Shown here in pieces: positions 1 to 5,920 of a stretch of 23,439 bases of DNA. Each line of letters opens with the position of its first letter. Position 1 is the stretch's first letter. Below the pieces are notes generated by a model. It was not told the origin of the DNA. It ran no database searches and saw nothing but the letters and a program-made list of their open reading frames with translations. Position numbers and translations under genes: made by a program. The DNA is from a virus: the IMG/VR virus record IMGVR_UViG_3300036791_000233, positions 1-23,439 of that record. One strand, 5' to 3'.

Positions 1-337
1 ACACTTGCGGAAATAGATAGCCGCCTAGCTCCATGCCACCTAAATGCACCACGTCGCCCGGTTTGACTTCGGTCGGCGTGAAAACTTTCGATTGCCGCAC
101 GCGCCGGTAGGGCTTGCCGTCTTTGAACCCCTTTTCGTGGATATTCAAGTAACACCCGGGGCCGGTCGCAACGACGCGACCCCGGACCGGCAGGCCGCCC
201 CACTCTGCGGTGACGCTATCGGAAAGCGCCACCGGCAAAGGCTTGACTATGATTTGATCCCGTAACGGGCGCACACGACGCCCCGGCGCAACGAAATTAA
301 CGGATTTATCCGCTAACCGTACGCCCTCAACTTTCAT
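1..337 (-). CDS. GroES-like (Cpn10) co-chaperonin, partial at window edge
   Basis: The frame opens at an ATG (335-337) and runs off the left edge, giving 112 codons of the N-terminal part. Residues 22-33 (VRPLRDQIIVKP) match the opening strand of Cpn10, followed by GRVVATGPG and VKPGDVVHLGG, which match the family's 'G.V.A.G.G' and 'VK.GD.V.F.' blocks. The family forms a heptameric lid on GroEL; phage versions help fold coat or other phage proteins. About 20 residues precede the domain and it looks longer than the 97-residue host protein, as phage versions often are. The ATG overlaps the upstream stop as ATGA, and a purine-rich stretch (AAGAAGG) serves as ribosome binding site. No GroEL is visible. 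The C-terminus lies outside the window. Confidence 0.75.
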   Translation of the reverse strand, partial: MKVEGVRLADKSVNFVAPGRRVRPLRDQIIVKPLPVALSDSVTAEWGGLPVRGRVVATGPGCYLNIHEKGFKDGKPYRRVRQSKVFTPTEVKPGDVVHLGGMELGGYLFPQV

Positions 338-483
338 GCCTTCTTTTTCTTTCTCTCTCTAAATTCCGAATACGCGACGGCCGCGCGCTGCGATTGTTTC
401 GGGAAGCTTTTGCGCGCTTCGCCGCTGCCCATGTAGCGGCTTACGAAGTCGCTTAATTTCTCGCCTTTAACCGGTTCGGGCAT
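334..483 (-). CDS. Small phage protein with FP.QRAAVAYS motif, 49 aa
   Basis: A 49-residue ORF with ATG directly next to the stop of the upstream gene and a TGA that overlaps the GroES-like start (ATGA), so it is embedded in the operon. The sequence has a short helical N-terminus (KLSDFVSRYMGS), then EARKSFPKQSQRAAVAYSEF and a Lys-rich tail. Similar 'F....QR.AVAYS' peptides recur as short uncharacterised phage ORFs, often near structural genes; that is recollection and the function is unknown. The Lys tail is encoded by the same purine-rich stretch that supplies the ribosome binding site of the GroES-like gene. Confidence 0.65.
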   Translation of the reverse strand: MPEPVKGEKLSDFVSRYMGSGEARKSFPKQSQRAAVAYSEFRERKKKKA

Positions 484-849
484 TTACTTAGGCGGGGCGT
501 CTTGGTCAATTTCTTTCGCTTCGTTTTCGCCAATGCGAAAGCGCATACCGTCGTTACCTTCGCGCGGGCTTGATACGAAGCGGTCTTTATTTTGCTGGAT
601 CGAATCGCGGCCCTTAGCTTCCTGCCTTAGCATCACATCGCCGACTTCGCGCGCGTTGTTCGCGGCGTTGTCCGGCGCGTGTCTGGGGTCGCCGCTTACC
701 GTGTTAGAGCGCGTATCAAAGGCTATCGGGTCTTTGCCACCGTACACACCGCCCGCGCCCTTCGGCGTGCCTTTGCCAATCGTATCGCGCCCGCGCATGT
801 TGCTAGCCCGCTGGTTACGATTCGCGGCTTGGGATGGTGTCATGACCAT
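484..849 (-). CDS. Hypothetical protein, polar and probably disordered, 121 aa
   Basis: This 121-residue protein is rich in Gly, Asn, Arg, Asp and Ser, with no predicted membrane segment, Cys pair or recognisable fold. It begins MVMTPSQAANRNQRASNM; the second Met at residue 3 is an equally good start. It lies 6 nt from the upstream gene and directly abuts the downstream 49-residue ORF, consistent with co-transcription. The opposite strand is also open over much of this stretch, but spacing and operon direction favour the minus strand. Not recognised. Confidence 0.6.
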   Translation of the reverse strand: MVMTPSQAANRNQRASNMRGRDTIGKGTPKGAGGVYGGKDPIAFDTRSNTVSGDPRHAPDNAANNAREVGDVMLRQEAKGRDSIQQNKDRFVSSPREGNDGMRFRIGENEAKEIDQDAPPK

Positions 850-855
850 TTGGCG

Positions 856-1050
856 CTACTCTTTGCCGATAGAGCCGCGCACGTTGGAATGGTCGCACAC
901 CTCATGTTGCTTGGGTAAGCGGAATGAATGCGTGCCGGGGCCTTTGCCGCCTACATGTTCCTCGGAATGAATCGTTCCCGAGCCCGCGCTTTTCTTGGCG
1001 TGAACCATGCCGCGCTCGGAAGCTTTGTTTTGCACTTCACCGGATTTCAT
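856..1050 (-). CDS. Hypothetical small protein, 64 aa
   Basis: A 64-residue Lys/His/Gly-rich polar protein (MKSGEVQNKASERGMVHAKK start). It ends six bases before the next gene and begins at the base after the stop of the antiterminator-like gene. Its composition resembles the neighbouring 121-residue protein, with no hydrophobic core obvious by eye. Possibly a virion-associated or nucleic-acid-binding peptide, but nothing in the sequence proves this. Confidence 0.55.
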   Translation of the reverse strand: MKSGEVQNKASERGMVHAKKSAGSGTIHSEEHVGGKGPGTHSFRLPKQHEVCDHSNVRGSIGKE

Positions 1051-1542
1051 TTAGCTTACCTCTAGGGGTTGGTAGCGGGTTGCCGAGTCGCGCGGCCTTT
1101 CGGGATTATGAGTCCCGCGTGACACTGGTTCACTTACCCGCAATTTATTGGCTTGGTGGACACCAAGACCATTCTGCGCGCGAATTTCGGTTTTTTCGGG
1201 AAGGTTGTCAAGGGTCGAATGGACGTAGTAGTCGGCCCGATCTATCTTTCTGCGTAGGCTTTTGCGATCTAACCCGAAGGCGATGGCTTTATCTTGGAAG
1301 GTGCCGCCCGTGCCGTAAAATTTGATGAGGGCGTGGCGAATGTCGGGCGGGGCAATACAGATTATATGATCGATTTCTTGAATATGCGGCGGCATTTCCC
1401 GTAAATCTTGCGCGCCGCGCCCGAACATCGAGCGGAACATACTTGAAAGTTGCGGCTCGCCGCCGCAAGCCCATATGCCCCATTCTTTAAGCCGTCTTCG
1501 TGTTTCGCTAATCATTGGCGCGCAATGTATATGCGCACACAT
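1051..1542 (-). CDS. Phage antitermination protein Q-like
   Basis: This 163-residue protein has an N-terminal segment RRLKEWGIWACGGEP near residues 15-30, a glycine/serine stretch, an acidic 'IQEID' helix, and a helix-turn-helix-like segment (DKAIAFGLDRKSLRRKIDRA, about residues 82-101). The order 'R..L..WG.W', central 'ID..+..L.P..R..L...Y', then a C-terminal HTH is the layout of lambda-82 Q-type and related sigma-4-like phage antiterminators, which load on RNA polymerase to allow late transcription. Two starts are possible: residue 1 (1542) or Met10 (1515); neither has a strong Shine-Dalgarno. About 45 C-terminal residues are polar and probably disordered. A generic HTH regulator is the alternative. 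Confidence 0.55.
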   Translation of the reverse strand: MCAHIHCAPMISETRRRLKEWGIWACGGEPQLSSMFRSMFGRGAQDLREMPPHIQEIDHIICIAPPDIRHALIKFYGTGGTFQDKAIAFGLDRKSLRRKIDRADYYVHSTLDNLPEKTEIRAQNGLGVHQANKLRVSEPVSRGTHNPERPRDSATRYQPLEVS

Positions 1543-1557
1543 TACAACGCAAAAAGC

Positions 1558-1803
1558 TTACTTACATGATGCGTTTAAATGCGCGAATTTACGCGGATGC
1601 GCGCAGCTAACGGCATGCAAGCCATTGCCGCCGCAATATTCGCACCCGCCCCGGTACGCTTCGATGCGCGCGCGGTGCATCTTTTCGTAGCGTAACCCAA
1701 AGGTACGCGGCTTTAAGGATAAGCACGGGTGCCCCGGCTGCGCGCCGCATGTCGGGCATGGAAAGGTACGGATTGCCGCGCGGCGGCTAGGTGGCGGCGT
1801 CAA
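1558..1803 (-). CDS. Phage zinc-finger protein (CPxC..PGxxC), 81 aa
   Basis: Two candidate metal sites are visible: CPTCGAQPGHPC followed by an 'H.AR.EAY' helix, and a C-terminal CEYCGGNGLHAVSC ribbon. The first, with the Gly-His before the last Cys and a following His, is a small zinc-binding module common in phage and actinophage proteins. A frame upstream extends to 1887, but that would overlap the upstream gene by about 100 bases. I chose TTG at 1803, preceded by GTGGAATGG, which leaves a 17-base overlap. A paralogue with the same first module is encoded on the opposite strand at 5921-6109. The molecular role is unknown; nucleic-acid binding is a reasonable guess. Confidence 0.65.
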   Translation of the reverse strand: MTPPPSRRAAIRTFPCPTCGAQPGHPCLSLKPRTFGLRYEKMHRARIEAYRGGCEYCGGNGLHAVSCAHPRKFAHLNASCK

Positions 1804-2077
1804 TTTTCCATTCCACAACAAAAACCGCCGCGCGCGGCTTGTTATCCCATTCGACAAAGTAGCCGACGCCGTGCTGTGGAGTCCCAATAGAGCCTAATAT
1901 GATGCCTTCAACGCCATTCGCCGTGCTGTCGCCGTCTTCGGATTTTGCCTTGATGATGCGCGCGCCATTGGTGAATTTGGCTAGCGGCGATTGCTGGCGC
2001 GTAAATGGGCCGCTCCATCCATCGTGGTAATCGATATTGAATGGGTCGGCTATGTCGGTAACGTCTACTATGCGCAT
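1787..2077 (-). CDS. Conserved-looking hypothetical protein, 96 aa
   Basis: A 96-residue protein beginning MRIVDVTDIADPF. Its C-terminal half (GVEGIILGSIGTPQHGVGYF followed by VEWDNKPRAAVFVVEWKI) is strand-rich and looks like a small SH3-like barrel of the kind found in short phage proteins that end in 'W/YFVEWD..P..AVFV'. No catalytic motif is seen. It overlaps the upstream gene by 11 bases and the downstream zinc-finger gene by about 17, indicating translational coupling. Function not recognised. Confidence 0.6.
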   Translation of the reverse strand: MRIVDVTDIADPFNIDYHDGWSGPFTRQQSPLAKFTNGARIIKAKSEDGDSTANGVEGIILGSIGTPQHGVGYFVEWDNKPRAAVFVVEWKIDAAT

Positions 2078-2340
2078 GGGCCGTCTGTAAAGCCCACGGG
2101 GCCGAACTTTTCAATGGTTACAATGTGCGTATCCCATTTGATGCGCTCGTCATAGTGGTACTTTTCGACCTTCACCGTATCATCATCGATGCGCGGGAAG
2201 TTATGCTCTAAGCCCGGCACTTGTTTATTCCACGCGTCAAAACTCATGCGCAAATATTTTATTAAGGCGGCCTTGTCGGCAAGCTCTATAACTGTCGCCA
2301 TGCTTTCGGCAAGGCCGCCGCGATGTTCCCTATATTTCAT
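2068..2340 (-). CDS. Hypothetical protein, 90 aa
   Basis: A 90-residue soluble protein with an N-terminal helix (Met14 onward, MATVIELADKAALIKYL) and a C-terminal strand-rich region (KVEKYHYDERIKWDTHIVTI). Met14 is an alternative start. The upstream ATG at 2340 overlaps, as ATGA, the stop codon of the -1-frame reading at 2337-2567, which argues for that start and for translation of the upstream frame. No family recognised. Confidence 0.55.
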   Translation of the reverse strand: MKYREHRGGLAESMATVIELADKAALIKYLRMSFDAWNKQVPGLEHNFPRIDDDTVKVEKYHYDERIKWDTHIVTIEKFGPVGFTDGPCA

Positions 2341-2567
2341 CCCGTTGAGCCCGCCGTATTAGTGAAGGCATTCGCGCTGTAGCTCGTCGTATTCCCTAAC
2401 GATTTTAAATATTTAACCCCGGTATCGAGTGTGCTAGACCCATAAAAGGCATCATGCCCCGCCGCCTCTTGCATGGCTTGCACTAATTGCGGATTGCCCG
2501 CCGCCCGCACACGTTGCGCCGCCGCTTCGGCCTTAGCGGTTACGTTTGGATATGCGGGCGTTACGCA
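2337..2567 (-). CDS. Probable -1 frameshift extension of the 64-aa gene (76 codons)
   Basis: This frame is open for 76 codons after the slippery site, ends in TGA overlapping the next ATG (ATGA), and encodes a coherent peptide (helical Ala-rich AKAEAAAQRVRAAG, then AFYGSSTLDTGVKYLKSLG). It has no well-placed start: the first in-frame ATG (2474) is late and lacks a Shine-Dalgarno. The upstream gene ends ...CGC CCT TTT GCG TAA, so the heptamer C CCT TTT (2573-2567) is a canonical X XXY YYZ -1 slippery site two codons before the stop. GGAGG (2588-2584) sits exactly 10 bases upstream with no start codon in range, as in the dnaX frameshift signal. The fused product would be 139 residues. A sequencing error or internal GTG start (2510 or 2483) is the alternative. 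Confidence 0.5.
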   Translation of the reverse strand, partial: CVTPAYPNVTAKAEAAAQRVRAAGNPQLVQAMQEAAGHDAFYGSSTLDTGVKYLKSLGNTTSYSANAFTNTAGSTG

Positions 2568-2755
2568 AAAGGGCGTATGAGTACCTCCGAGCGGTTAAGG
2601 TCCACGTTTTGGCCCATGACTGCCATCATGCCCGCCGCTTGTTCATTCTTGGCAAGCACGGTTTTTGGCCCGAAAAGTAATTCTTCGGTGCCGGTGCCCT
2701 CGTCAATTTCCTTTTTAGTCGGCTTCTTGATTATCGCGATTTCGAATAAAGGCAT
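2561..2755 (-). CDS. Small phage protein, 64 aa, candidate 0-frame product of a frameshift gene
   Basis: A 64-residue protein starting MPLFEIAIIKKPTKKE, with GTEELLFGPKTVLAKNEQAA and a conserved-looking C-terminus DLNRSEVLIRPFA. Short proteins of this pattern (an N-terminal strand, 'GPK.VLAKN...A', ending 'VL+RPF') are familiar in tailed phages but uncharacterised. The start has a good ribosome binding site (AGGGGAAACAAAATG). It overlaps the end of the upstream membrane protein gene by 41 bases. A slippery heptamer lies at its last codons, so both a 64-residue and a 139-residue form may be made. Confidence 0.65.
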   Translation of the reverse strand: MPLFEIAIIKKPTKKEIDEGTGTEELLFGPKTVLAKNEQAAGMMAVMGQNVDLNRSEVLIRPFA

Positions 2756-3035
2756 TTTGTTTCCCCTTCACGTAATTTAGGAAAAAAAGATATTCTTTGC
2801 AGAAACGGCGGCCACCCCACGCGGTTACCACGTTGCCGCCATTCACAAATAGCAAAATGATTTGCACTAAGGGCCATAGCCACGTCAAAGAATCGTGCAT
2901 CAAATCCCAATACAGAAATGCGAGACACCAAACCATCGCCATTAGCGACACGTTTAGATTCCACGTCCAAGAGCGCAGCAAGTCGCGCACTTCTTTTTCC
3001 CGTCGTTGCAATTCATCCGCGCTAATAAAAAACAT
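2715..3035 (-). CDS. Two-helix membrane protein, 106 aa
   Basis: This 106-residue protein has a charged amphipathic N-terminus (residues 1-25) and two hydrophobic segments, roughly residues 28-47 (LNVSLMAMVWCLAFLYWDLM) and 50-72 (LTWLWPLVQIILLFVNGG). A basic tail ends in NRDNQEAD. The layout fits a small inner-membrane protein. A holin-like role is possible from topology alone, but it sits among accessory genes with no endolysin nearby. Its 3' end overlaps the next gene by 41 bases in another frame. Confidence 0.55.
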   Translation of the reverse strand: MFFISADELQRREKEVRDLLRSWTWNLNVSLMAMVWCLAFLYWDLMHDSLTWLWPLVQIILLFVNGGNVVTAWGGRRFCKEYLFFLNYVKGKQNAFIRNRDNQEAD

Positions 3036-3353
3036 AAGACCCGCCCATACCGGGAAGCCTGTAGAGAATTGATGGCGATAACAAACCTAACTCCAAACCA
3101 GGGTTTTGCCGATTGACCGGCCTAGCCTTGGGCACTTGCAACATGCACCTTAAATTTTCTAAACCTTGTGCCGTGGTTGTCTGCATACCTTGAAACTTTA
3201 ATTCACCTTATGGCGATGGTTTCGAACCATCACTGCATTACAAGTGCAGTGCTTCCTTTCCCTTGAGGGGGAATAAGCGATTACCGTTCTTTCGCGGCGG
3301 TAGCGTGTTATCAATTTCCAATTTTTACTCTAGTACGTCGGGCCAAAACTTAT
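3036..3353. other. Largest gap of the left operon (318 bases)
   Basis: This stretch separates two parts of the minus-strand operon. It contains the tRNA-Thr-like element (3207-3277). Downstream of that is one weak minus-strand frame (3022-3186, 54 codons) with atypical codon use and no clear ribosome binding site, which I do not call. No intrinsic terminator with a T-tract is visible, and I could not fix a promoter. The base texture is less GCG/CGC-rich than the flanking genes. Confidence 0.6.
3207..3277 (-). tRNA. tRNA-Thr(UGU)-like element, degenerate
   Basis: On the minus strand, a 5-bp stem CTGCA/TGCAG (extendable to 7 bp) encloses the loop CTTGTAA, identical to the anticodon loop of bacterial tRNA-Thr with anticodon UGU. 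One base later comes a perfect T-arm, GATGG-TTCGAAA-CCATC. The 3' sequence GCCATAAG pairs only partly with 5' CTTATTCC: four or five outer pairs form, then mismatches. The variable loop is one base instead of about five, and the D-arm region (CCCTCAAGGGAAAGG) does not give a regular D-stem. Best read as a decayed or highly divergent phage tRNA, or a tRNA mimic. Confidence 0.35.
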
Positions 3354-3893
3354 TTACGCCGCTGCGCTTACCGGTGCGTCGCCTTCCATTAGATCGGTTA
3401 CCGCGTTGACAACTTCTAACGTGCCGTCAATCAATGCCGGTTCCGAGCGGTAAAGCTCATGGCGCCGGTCACGCTCGGCGGCATCGAAGTAACGCCTTAT
3501 GCGCACTTCGGTTACCGGCCCGCCTTGTGCGGTTTGCACGTTAGATTCCTTCAAACCCCGGTCACTCAACTTTTGCCACATGTTCATTTCAAGCGTAGCC
3601 AAATCGCGGCGCCGATGAATCCACGCGGAAATATTTTTCGTAACCGTGTTGCCGTCGATGACCATCGCAACATTAGTTGCCAAGTTGGTGCGCTGTATCG
3701 CCACCCGAAGGCGCATTATTTCCTTCAAAATGTCGTGGTGCGCCTGTATCCATTCGGCTATTTGCGCCTTGGTGTCTAAGTAAGTTTCCGTTTCGATATT
3801 CAAATTAGCGCAGTTTTTGCCCACCTTTTCGCGCAAATCCGCCGCCTTTACACTTAGGTCTTTAATCTGTTTCATCGCTTGTATAATTTTCAT
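3354..3893 (-). CDS. Conserved phage helical protein (DUF6847/DIP1984-like pattern), 179 aa
   Basis: A mostly helical protein starting MKIIQAMKQIKDLSVKAADL, with an N-terminal coiled-coil-like repeat (residues 1-35), a 'LRVAIQRTNLAT' segment, an 'SAWIHRRRDLATLE' helix and a C-terminal 'VRIRRYFDAAERD' stretch. The 'I.RTN..T' and 'W..RR..L' motifs recall DUF6847/DIP1984 family proteins, a link from memory that an HMM search could settle. I start at Met (3893), which has GGATTTGGAA upstream, and not at the earlier Met (3938), which would overlap the upstream gene by 35 bases. It is the first gene downstream of the main part of the operon before the 318-base gap. Molecular function unknown. Confidence 0.7.
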   Translation of the reverse strand: MKIIQAMKQIKDLSVKAADLREKVGKNCANLNIETETYLDTKAQIAEWIQAHHDILKEIMRLRVAIQRTNLATNVAMVIDGNTVTKNISAWIHRRRDLATLEMNMWQKLSDRGLKESNVQTAQGGPVTEVRIRRYFDAAERDRRHELYRSEPALIDGTLEVVNAVTDLMEGDAPVSAAA

Positions 3894-3903
3894 TTCCAAA
3901 TCC

Positions 3904-4374
3904 TTACGCGGGGGCCATTTCGTAGCTATCGGTTGCAATGTTGTAGAACGCGCCTTTGGGCATCGGGGGTGCAGAAAAGCCCGGCATTACCGACCATGTA
4001 ACGACTTTGAACGGCAGGCGCGGCGGGTTGAAAATCGCCCGCACTTCATCCGGGATGCCTTCGTAGCGCTTGGCAAACTTGCGAAGTAGCGGCACGCCCA
4101 CGCGCGGGTCATTAGGATCGAATTGCATGGGCACGCCGCCGCCGTGGATCTTCGCTAGCTCTTCGAAAAACGCCCCTTCCCTAAGCCCAAGCATCGATTG
4201 CGTGAAGTCGCCCACGTTAATGCCCTTGGTCACGCCCAACACGCGCAGCATTTCGCCCAAGTAGCATGCCGGGTCATGCTCATTTTGCGGCAAGCGCGTC
4301 ACTTGGAAGTTAAAGCGCCCCGGGTATTTTTCGATGTTATCCGCTGCCCTCATGATCATTTCGTATGCGTTCAT
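3904..4374 (-). CDS. Hypothetical protein, 156 aa
   Basis: A 156-residue soluble protein. It opens MNAYEMIMRAADNIEKYPGR, then has a 'DPACYLGEMLRVLGV' segment, a Gly-rich loop (IHGGGVP) and a Pro-rich C-terminus (FSAPPMPKGAFYN). The start 'AYEMI.RAAD.IE' with a later Cys-containing helix is reminiscent of small phage proteins grouped as DUF6197, but I cannot confirm that. It overlaps the upstream DUF2493 gene by 38 bases and ends 10 bases before the start of the next gene. No catalytic motif seen. Confidence 0.6.
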   Translation of the reverse strand: MNAYEMIMRAADNIEKYPGRFNFQVTRLPQNEHDPACYLGEMLRVLGVTKGINVGDFTQSMLGLREGAFFEELAKIHGGGVPMQFDPNDPRVGVPLLRKFAKRYEGIPDEVRAIFNPPRLPFKVVTWSVMPGFSAPPMPKGAFYNIATDSYEMAPA

Positions 4375-4750
4375 TTCTCGCCCCTTGATTTGTGTCTATT
4401 ACTCGCGCCTTTGCTTTCCTAGCAATACTCATCATGTGTGCGGTCCCTGCGCCGCCTGCAAATGCAATCACAAAATCCCTTTCCAAATCGAGTAACGCTA
4501 ACATCCGAGCGTTACGTATCGCGCCCGCTTTGGGCCCGAACAAATCCCACAACGCGGGCACCCGCACCGGTTGCACGCCATGCAACACCGCCCAACCATG
4601 CGCCAAATGATCGGCGCCGCGTGCATCACCATGGATCAAATGCGTGAGCTTCACTTCGCCCCATTCCCACGTTTGCCGGAACCCATCCAAGTAGTTATAC
4701 AAAAAATCTTTGTCGGCGTACTCGCGCCCGCCGCAAACTAAAATTTTCAC
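4337..4750 (-). CDS. DUF2493 / YAcAr-type SLOG-fold protein
   Basis: The 137-residue sequence begins MKILVCGGREYADK, a Rossmann-like strand with the GGR signature. Then come HGDARGAD (about 40-47), AGAIRNARM (75-83) and a late FAGGAGTAHM (97-106). These are the ordered motifs of the DUF2493/YspA branch of the SLOG superfamily, thought to bind or process nucleotide-derived ligands. Such proteins are common in phages; proposed roles include nucleotide signalling or NAD-related chemistry, but none is proven for this branch. The length matches the family. It overlaps the upstream gene by 4 bases (ATGA) and the downstream gene by 38. Confidence 0.85.
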   Translation of the reverse strand: MKILVCGGREYADKDFLYNYLDGFRQTWEWGEVKLTHLIHGDARGADHLAHGWAVLHGVQPVRVPALWDLFGPKAGAIRNARMLALLDLERDFVIAFAGGAGTAHMMSIARKAKARVIDTNQGARNERIRNDHEGSG

Positions 4751-5283
4751 GCCATCGCCGCCAACTGCCGCGCCAAAAAACTAACTTCGCGCTTCACGTA
4801 AGCTAAATCCCGATATTTTTCATACTCGCCAAGCATTTGCTGCAACGTACTGCGCTGCGCGCGGTGTTCGGCGATGGAAGGAATCGCGCGCAAGGTTGAA
4901 TCGAGCATCGGCGAGAAGTCGCCCGCGTGGCTGCAATCAAACCCAAGCCACCACACGTGGGGCTCTTCGCCTAAGCTCACGACATGGCAAATATCGCGCG
5001 CTTCATCGGCGTTAGGGCGGCAGAAATTGCCAAACGTGATGCCACCATGCACGCGCAATTTATCCACCGGGTTGCGCTTGCCACCCTCGTACTTACCGAA
5101 GCAACGATGCCCCTTAGGTACGCCGACATAACCGCATAGCGCGCCCGTGACATGCACGTTGCGCACGATGAGACAGGGCAAGCCGCTAGCGCGATGGCGC
5201 CATTGCAGCTTATCCGGTTCGCTAGTCCACGGGCCTTCGCCCCATACGCTTTTCTCTAGCGTGTTGTAGCTTATGGTTTTCAT
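4747..5283 (-). CDS. Conserved phage hypothetical protein, 178 aa
   Basis: Starts at MKTISYNTLEKSVWGEGPW; four upstream codons are also open. Key blocks are SGLPCLIVRN, GALCGYVGVPKGH, VHGGITF, a Cys/His-containing DICHVV, and WWLGFDCSHAGD, followed by a helical C-terminus with YVKREVSFLARQLA. This set ('LPC...N...G.LCGYV.VP..H', 'VHGG+TF', 'W+GFDC.HAGD') is a well-known uncharacterised family of phage and prophage proteins. The His, Cys and Asp residues suggest metal binding or catalysis, but no activity is established. The 5' end overlaps the preceding zinc-ribbon gene by about 62 bases in another frame. Confidence 0.7.
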   Translation of the reverse strand: MKTISYNTLEKSVWGEGPWTSEPDKLQWRHRASGLPCLIVRNVHVTGALCGYVGVPKGHRCFGKYEGGKRNPVDKLRVHGGITFGNFCRPNADEARDICHVVSLGEEPHVWWLGFDCSHAGDFSPMLDSTLRAIPSIAEHRAQRSTLQQMLGEYEKYRDLAYVKREVSFLARQLAAMA

Positions 5284-5476
5284 TTCGCCCCTCATCTTTC
5301 TTTAGCATCATTAGCGTTAGCGTCTTTCTCGAACTTTGCCCGGTTAGCGCCATTTCGAGGTGGCACTTTTGGCAGTACTGCGCGCTTTGCTCGCCGCGCG
5401 GCGCGCCGCACTGCTCGCACAATGTCGTGATTCGCAGACAGTTGCGCGCCTTGTCCCATGAATACCGGTAGCTCAA
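5222..5476 (-). CDS. Zinc-ribbon protein, 84 aa
   Basis: The protein carries a four-Cys ribbon, CEQCGAPRGEQSAQYCQKCH, at residues 20-39, within an N-terminal region beginning MSYRYSWDKARNCLRI. A basic C-terminal tail (GRNENHKLQHAREKRMGRR) follows. The fold suggests a small zinc-stabilised nucleic-acid or protein-binding module. It starts with a 4-base overlap with the upstream gene, typical of this operon. The last 20 or so codons overlap the next gene in another frame, which is long for this operon; the C-terminal tail could be less conserved. Confidence 0.6.
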   Translation of the reverse strand: MSYRYSWDKARNCLRITTLCEQCGAPRGEQSAQYCQKCHLEMALTGQSSRKTLTLMMLKKDEGRNENHKLQHAREKRMGRRPVD

Positions 5477-5787
5477 TGGCTCACCGGCAAGCCATCAAGC
5501 TCATGCCCCGAAGCCTTAAGCTCTTCCACGCCCGCCAGTTGCGCGCGCAGCATGGCTAGCAGCGTATCAATGGGGACATTGGAAATTGATGCGCCAATCT
5601 TCTGCCCTTCATTGGTTTGCACCGCTATAAATAGCGTATACACCGCGTGCATGCGTTTAACGTGCGGGCGGTGCGTCGCGGCGCGCAGCGCTGCGCCCGC
5701 TTCGCGGACTAGCTCGCTAAACCCTCTAACCTCTTCGGGCAAATCCTCTTCGCTCGGTAGGTCGATTAATTCGGTGGTTTCGGTCAT
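5473..5787 (-). CDS. Hypothetical protein, first gene of the left operon, 104 aa
   Basis: An acidic N-terminus (MTETTELIDLPSEEDLPEEV) precedes an alpha/beta region with 'AVYTLFIAVQTNEGQKIGAS' and a leucine-rich helix 'IDTLLAMLRAQLAGVEEL'. No family recognised. It is the first minus-strand gene after the divergent control region at 5788-5920, so it probably sits at the head of the operon transcript. A candidate promoter (TTGCCT, 16-base spacer, TAAACT; 5845 to 5818) lies 31-58 bases upstream of its ATG. Confidence 0.6.
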   Translation of the reverse strand: MTETTELIDLPSEEDLPEEVRGFSELVREAGAALRAATHRPHVKRMHAVYTLFIAVQTNEGQKIGASISNVPIDTLLAMLRAQLAGVEELKASGHELDGLPVSH

Positions 5788-5920
5788 ATATGGCGGGGGG
5801 TCTAGCGCCGGGGGTTAAGTTTAGTTTAAAGTCAATGTTAGGCAAATGTCTACACACCTAACCCATGTGTTTTAGGGTTGCGCCGCAAAACGGGATGAGG
5901 GCGCGAAGCAAGAAGGAAAA
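5788..5920. promoter_or_regulatory. Divergent control region with TACACACCTA motif
   Basis: It separates the minus-strand left operon from the plus-strand small-protein operon. Minus-strand -35 TTGCCT (5845-5840) and -10 TAAACT (5823-5818) have a 16-base spacer. The motif TACACACCTA (5851-5860) followed by CCCATGTGTTTTAGG forms an imperfect inverted repeat and recurs upstream of two other plus-strand units (9028-9036, 18625-18634). This makes it a likely operator for a phage regulator. The plus-strand promoter is not obvious. Confidence 0.5.

Noticed and set aside
533-970. Plus-strand frame of 145 codons
   Set aside because: Lies opposite two minus-strand operon genes with tight spacing; no Shine-Dalgarno and no recognisable domain.
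1804-1887. 5' extension of the zinc-finger gene to ATG 1887
   Set aside because: It would overlap the conserved end of the upstream gene by about 100 bases; the TTG at 1803 is more economical.
3022-3186. Minus-strand 54-codon frame downstream of the tRNA-like element
   Set aside because: Atypical codon use (AGG, TTG), poor ribosome binding site and no recognisable pattern; cannot be supported.
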